In this document: positions 63,391 through 64,000 of the stretch, piece after piece
Numbering within the stretch: the first letter of the stretch is position 1
How the letters are laid out: each line of letters opens with the position of its first letter
Source of the DNA: Longispora sp047121295
Lineage (GTDB): Bacteria > Actinomycetota > Actinomycetes > Mycobacteriales > Micromonosporaceae
DNA length: 64,000 nucleotides
NCBI RefSeq assembly: GCF_047121295.1
Contig: NZ_CP139447.1
Coordinates: 7,515,412-7,579,411, forward strand
Direction: 5' to 3'
Program-made: the position numbers and the translations under genes
Notes under the pieces: model-generated
What the model was told of the DNA's origin: nothing
Seen by the model: the letters and a program-made list of their open reading frames with translations, nothing else
Database searches by the model: none

Positions 63391-64000
63391 ACCCGAGGGT
63401 CGTGGTCGTGTCCCGGCGCAGCGAGCTGGACGAGCTGCTGGGCCGGCACGGCACCCGGGGCGCGGCGGCCTACTTCCTGAAGCAGCGCGGCCGGGACCTG
63501 GTCGAGGTCGAGGCCCGGCACCAGGCGCTCCAGCGGGCGCTGACGAAGGTCGGGTCCGCGATCCCGGTGGACTGGCGGCGCGGCCGGGTGGTGCGCGAGG
63601 ACCTGTCCCGGTTCCTGTTCGGGCCGGAGGACGTGGTGGTCGCCGTCGGACAGGACGGCCTGGTCGCCAACGTCGCCAAGTACCTCGACGGGCAGCCCGT
63701 GATCGGCGTGAACCCCGAACCCGACCGCAATCCGGGGGTACTCGTCCGGCACGCCGCCGGCACGCTCCAGTCCCTGCTCCGCGACGGGCCGCGCACCGAG
63801 GACCGGGCGATGGTCAGCGCGACCCTGGACGACGGGGAGACCCTGATCGGCCTCAACGAGGTGTACGTCGGGCACGCCACCCACCAGTCCGCCCGGTACT
63901 CCCTACGCACCCCCGAGGGCGGCACCGAACGCCAGTCGTCCTCCGGCATCGTGATCAGCACGGGCACCGGGGCCACCGGCTGGTGCGCCTCGATCGTCGG
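63387..64000 (+). CDS. NAD kinase-like protein, partial
   Basis: The first 204 codons of a gene that continues past the window. VVVSRRSELDELLGRHGTRG, then VVVAVGQDGLVANVAKYLDG with GQDG at residues 88-91 in place of the usual GGDG, and VIGVNPEPDRNPGVLV. The last visible segment, GIVISTGTGATGWCAS, is the substrate loop of the NAD kinase family. The GTG at 63387 follows GGAG and overlaps the preceding short ORF by 4 bp. Whether it makes NADP or acts on another substrate is open; the GQDG change argues for a divergent subfamily. Confidence 0.8.
   Translation, partial: MNPRVVVVSRRSELDELLGRHGTRGAAAYFLKQRGRDLVEVEARHQALQRALTKVGSAIPVDWRRGRVVREDLSRFLFGPEDVVVAVGQDGLVANVAKYLDGQPVIGVNPEPDRNPGVLVRHAAGTLQSLLRDGPRTEDRAMVSATLDDGETLIGLNEVYVGHATHQSARYSLRTPEGGTERQSSSGIVISTGTGATGWCASIV

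Overview
This is a GC-rich chromosomal window from a high-GC Gram-positive bacterium (Actinomycetota), most likely in or near the Micromonosporaceae. The evidence is the frequent GTG/TTG starts, very high third-position GC, bldC beside a valine dehydrogenase-like gene and a DUF3073 gene, an HspR-controlled dnaK-grpE-dnaJ-hspR operon, and a Streptomyces-like order of core genes (bldC-vdh-purM-purF; purA; fba; pyrE; clpB; dnaK). I see no rRNA, tRNA, CRISPR array, intact insertion sequence or prophage. Both window ends cut genes: a 3-hydroxyacyl-CoA dehydrogenase at the left and an NAD kinase-like gene at the right.

Layout. 1-6.6 kb: acyl-CoA dehydrogenase-type gene, PrsW-like membrane protease, decayed ABC-permease tail, DUF3592 protein, and an MmpL exporter with a divergent TetR. 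6.5-10 kb: tandem paralogous membrane or secreted HExxH proteins. 10-13.5 kb: bldC, conserved hypothetical, valine/leucine dehydrogenase, DUF3073, N-acetylglutamate synthase-type acetyltransferase. 14.9-31.2 kb: a purine region with purF-purM, purS-purQ-purL-comB, purB, purD and purA, broken up by an FMN reductase-like gene, a lone zinc-ribbon protein, a TetR/membrane protein pair and a Phd/Doc-type toxin-antitoxin pair. 31-35.6 kb: degenerate diacylglycerol-kinase-like protein, DUF3151, LOG-family protein, ECF sigma factor with membrane partner. 35.7-43.1 kb: fba, DedA protein, ArsR, pyrE, SDR, clpB. 43-52.8 kb: SDRs, RidA, membrane proteins, fructosamine kinase-like protein, serine hydrolase, fused salicylyl-CoA 5-hydroxylase, MT0933-like protein. 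52.8-56.9 kb: hspR-dnaJ-grpE-dnaK. 57-64 kb: paired dynamin-like GTPases, secreted repeat protein, SPFH protein, a short coupled ORF and the NAD kinase-like gene.

How the genes connect. The purine genes encode PRPP amidotransferase, GAR synthetase, FGAM synthase (three subunits), AIR synthetase, adenylosuccinate lyase and adenylosuccinate synthetase, with pyrE for pyrimidines. Four-base stop/start overlaps (purF/purM, purS/purQ, purQ/purL, dnaJ/hspR) indicate translational coupling. HspR probably controls clpB and dnaK through inverted repeats of the TTGAGT-N7-ACTCAA type, which lie directly upstream of both. Several regulators sit beside clear palindromic operators (two TetR pairs, one ArsR, one ribbon-helix-helix antitoxin).

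Items most worth a second look: two distant sites sharing a 12-bp palindrome and a 6/9-bp ladder of TGCA half-sites; a perfect 14-bp parS-like site that contains the ridA start codon; the tandem HExxH paralogues; a 48-codon ORF joined by 4-bp overlaps to both SPFH and NAD kinase-like genes; a stand-alone recombinase-type zinc ribbon; and several long-armed palindromic elements between genes.
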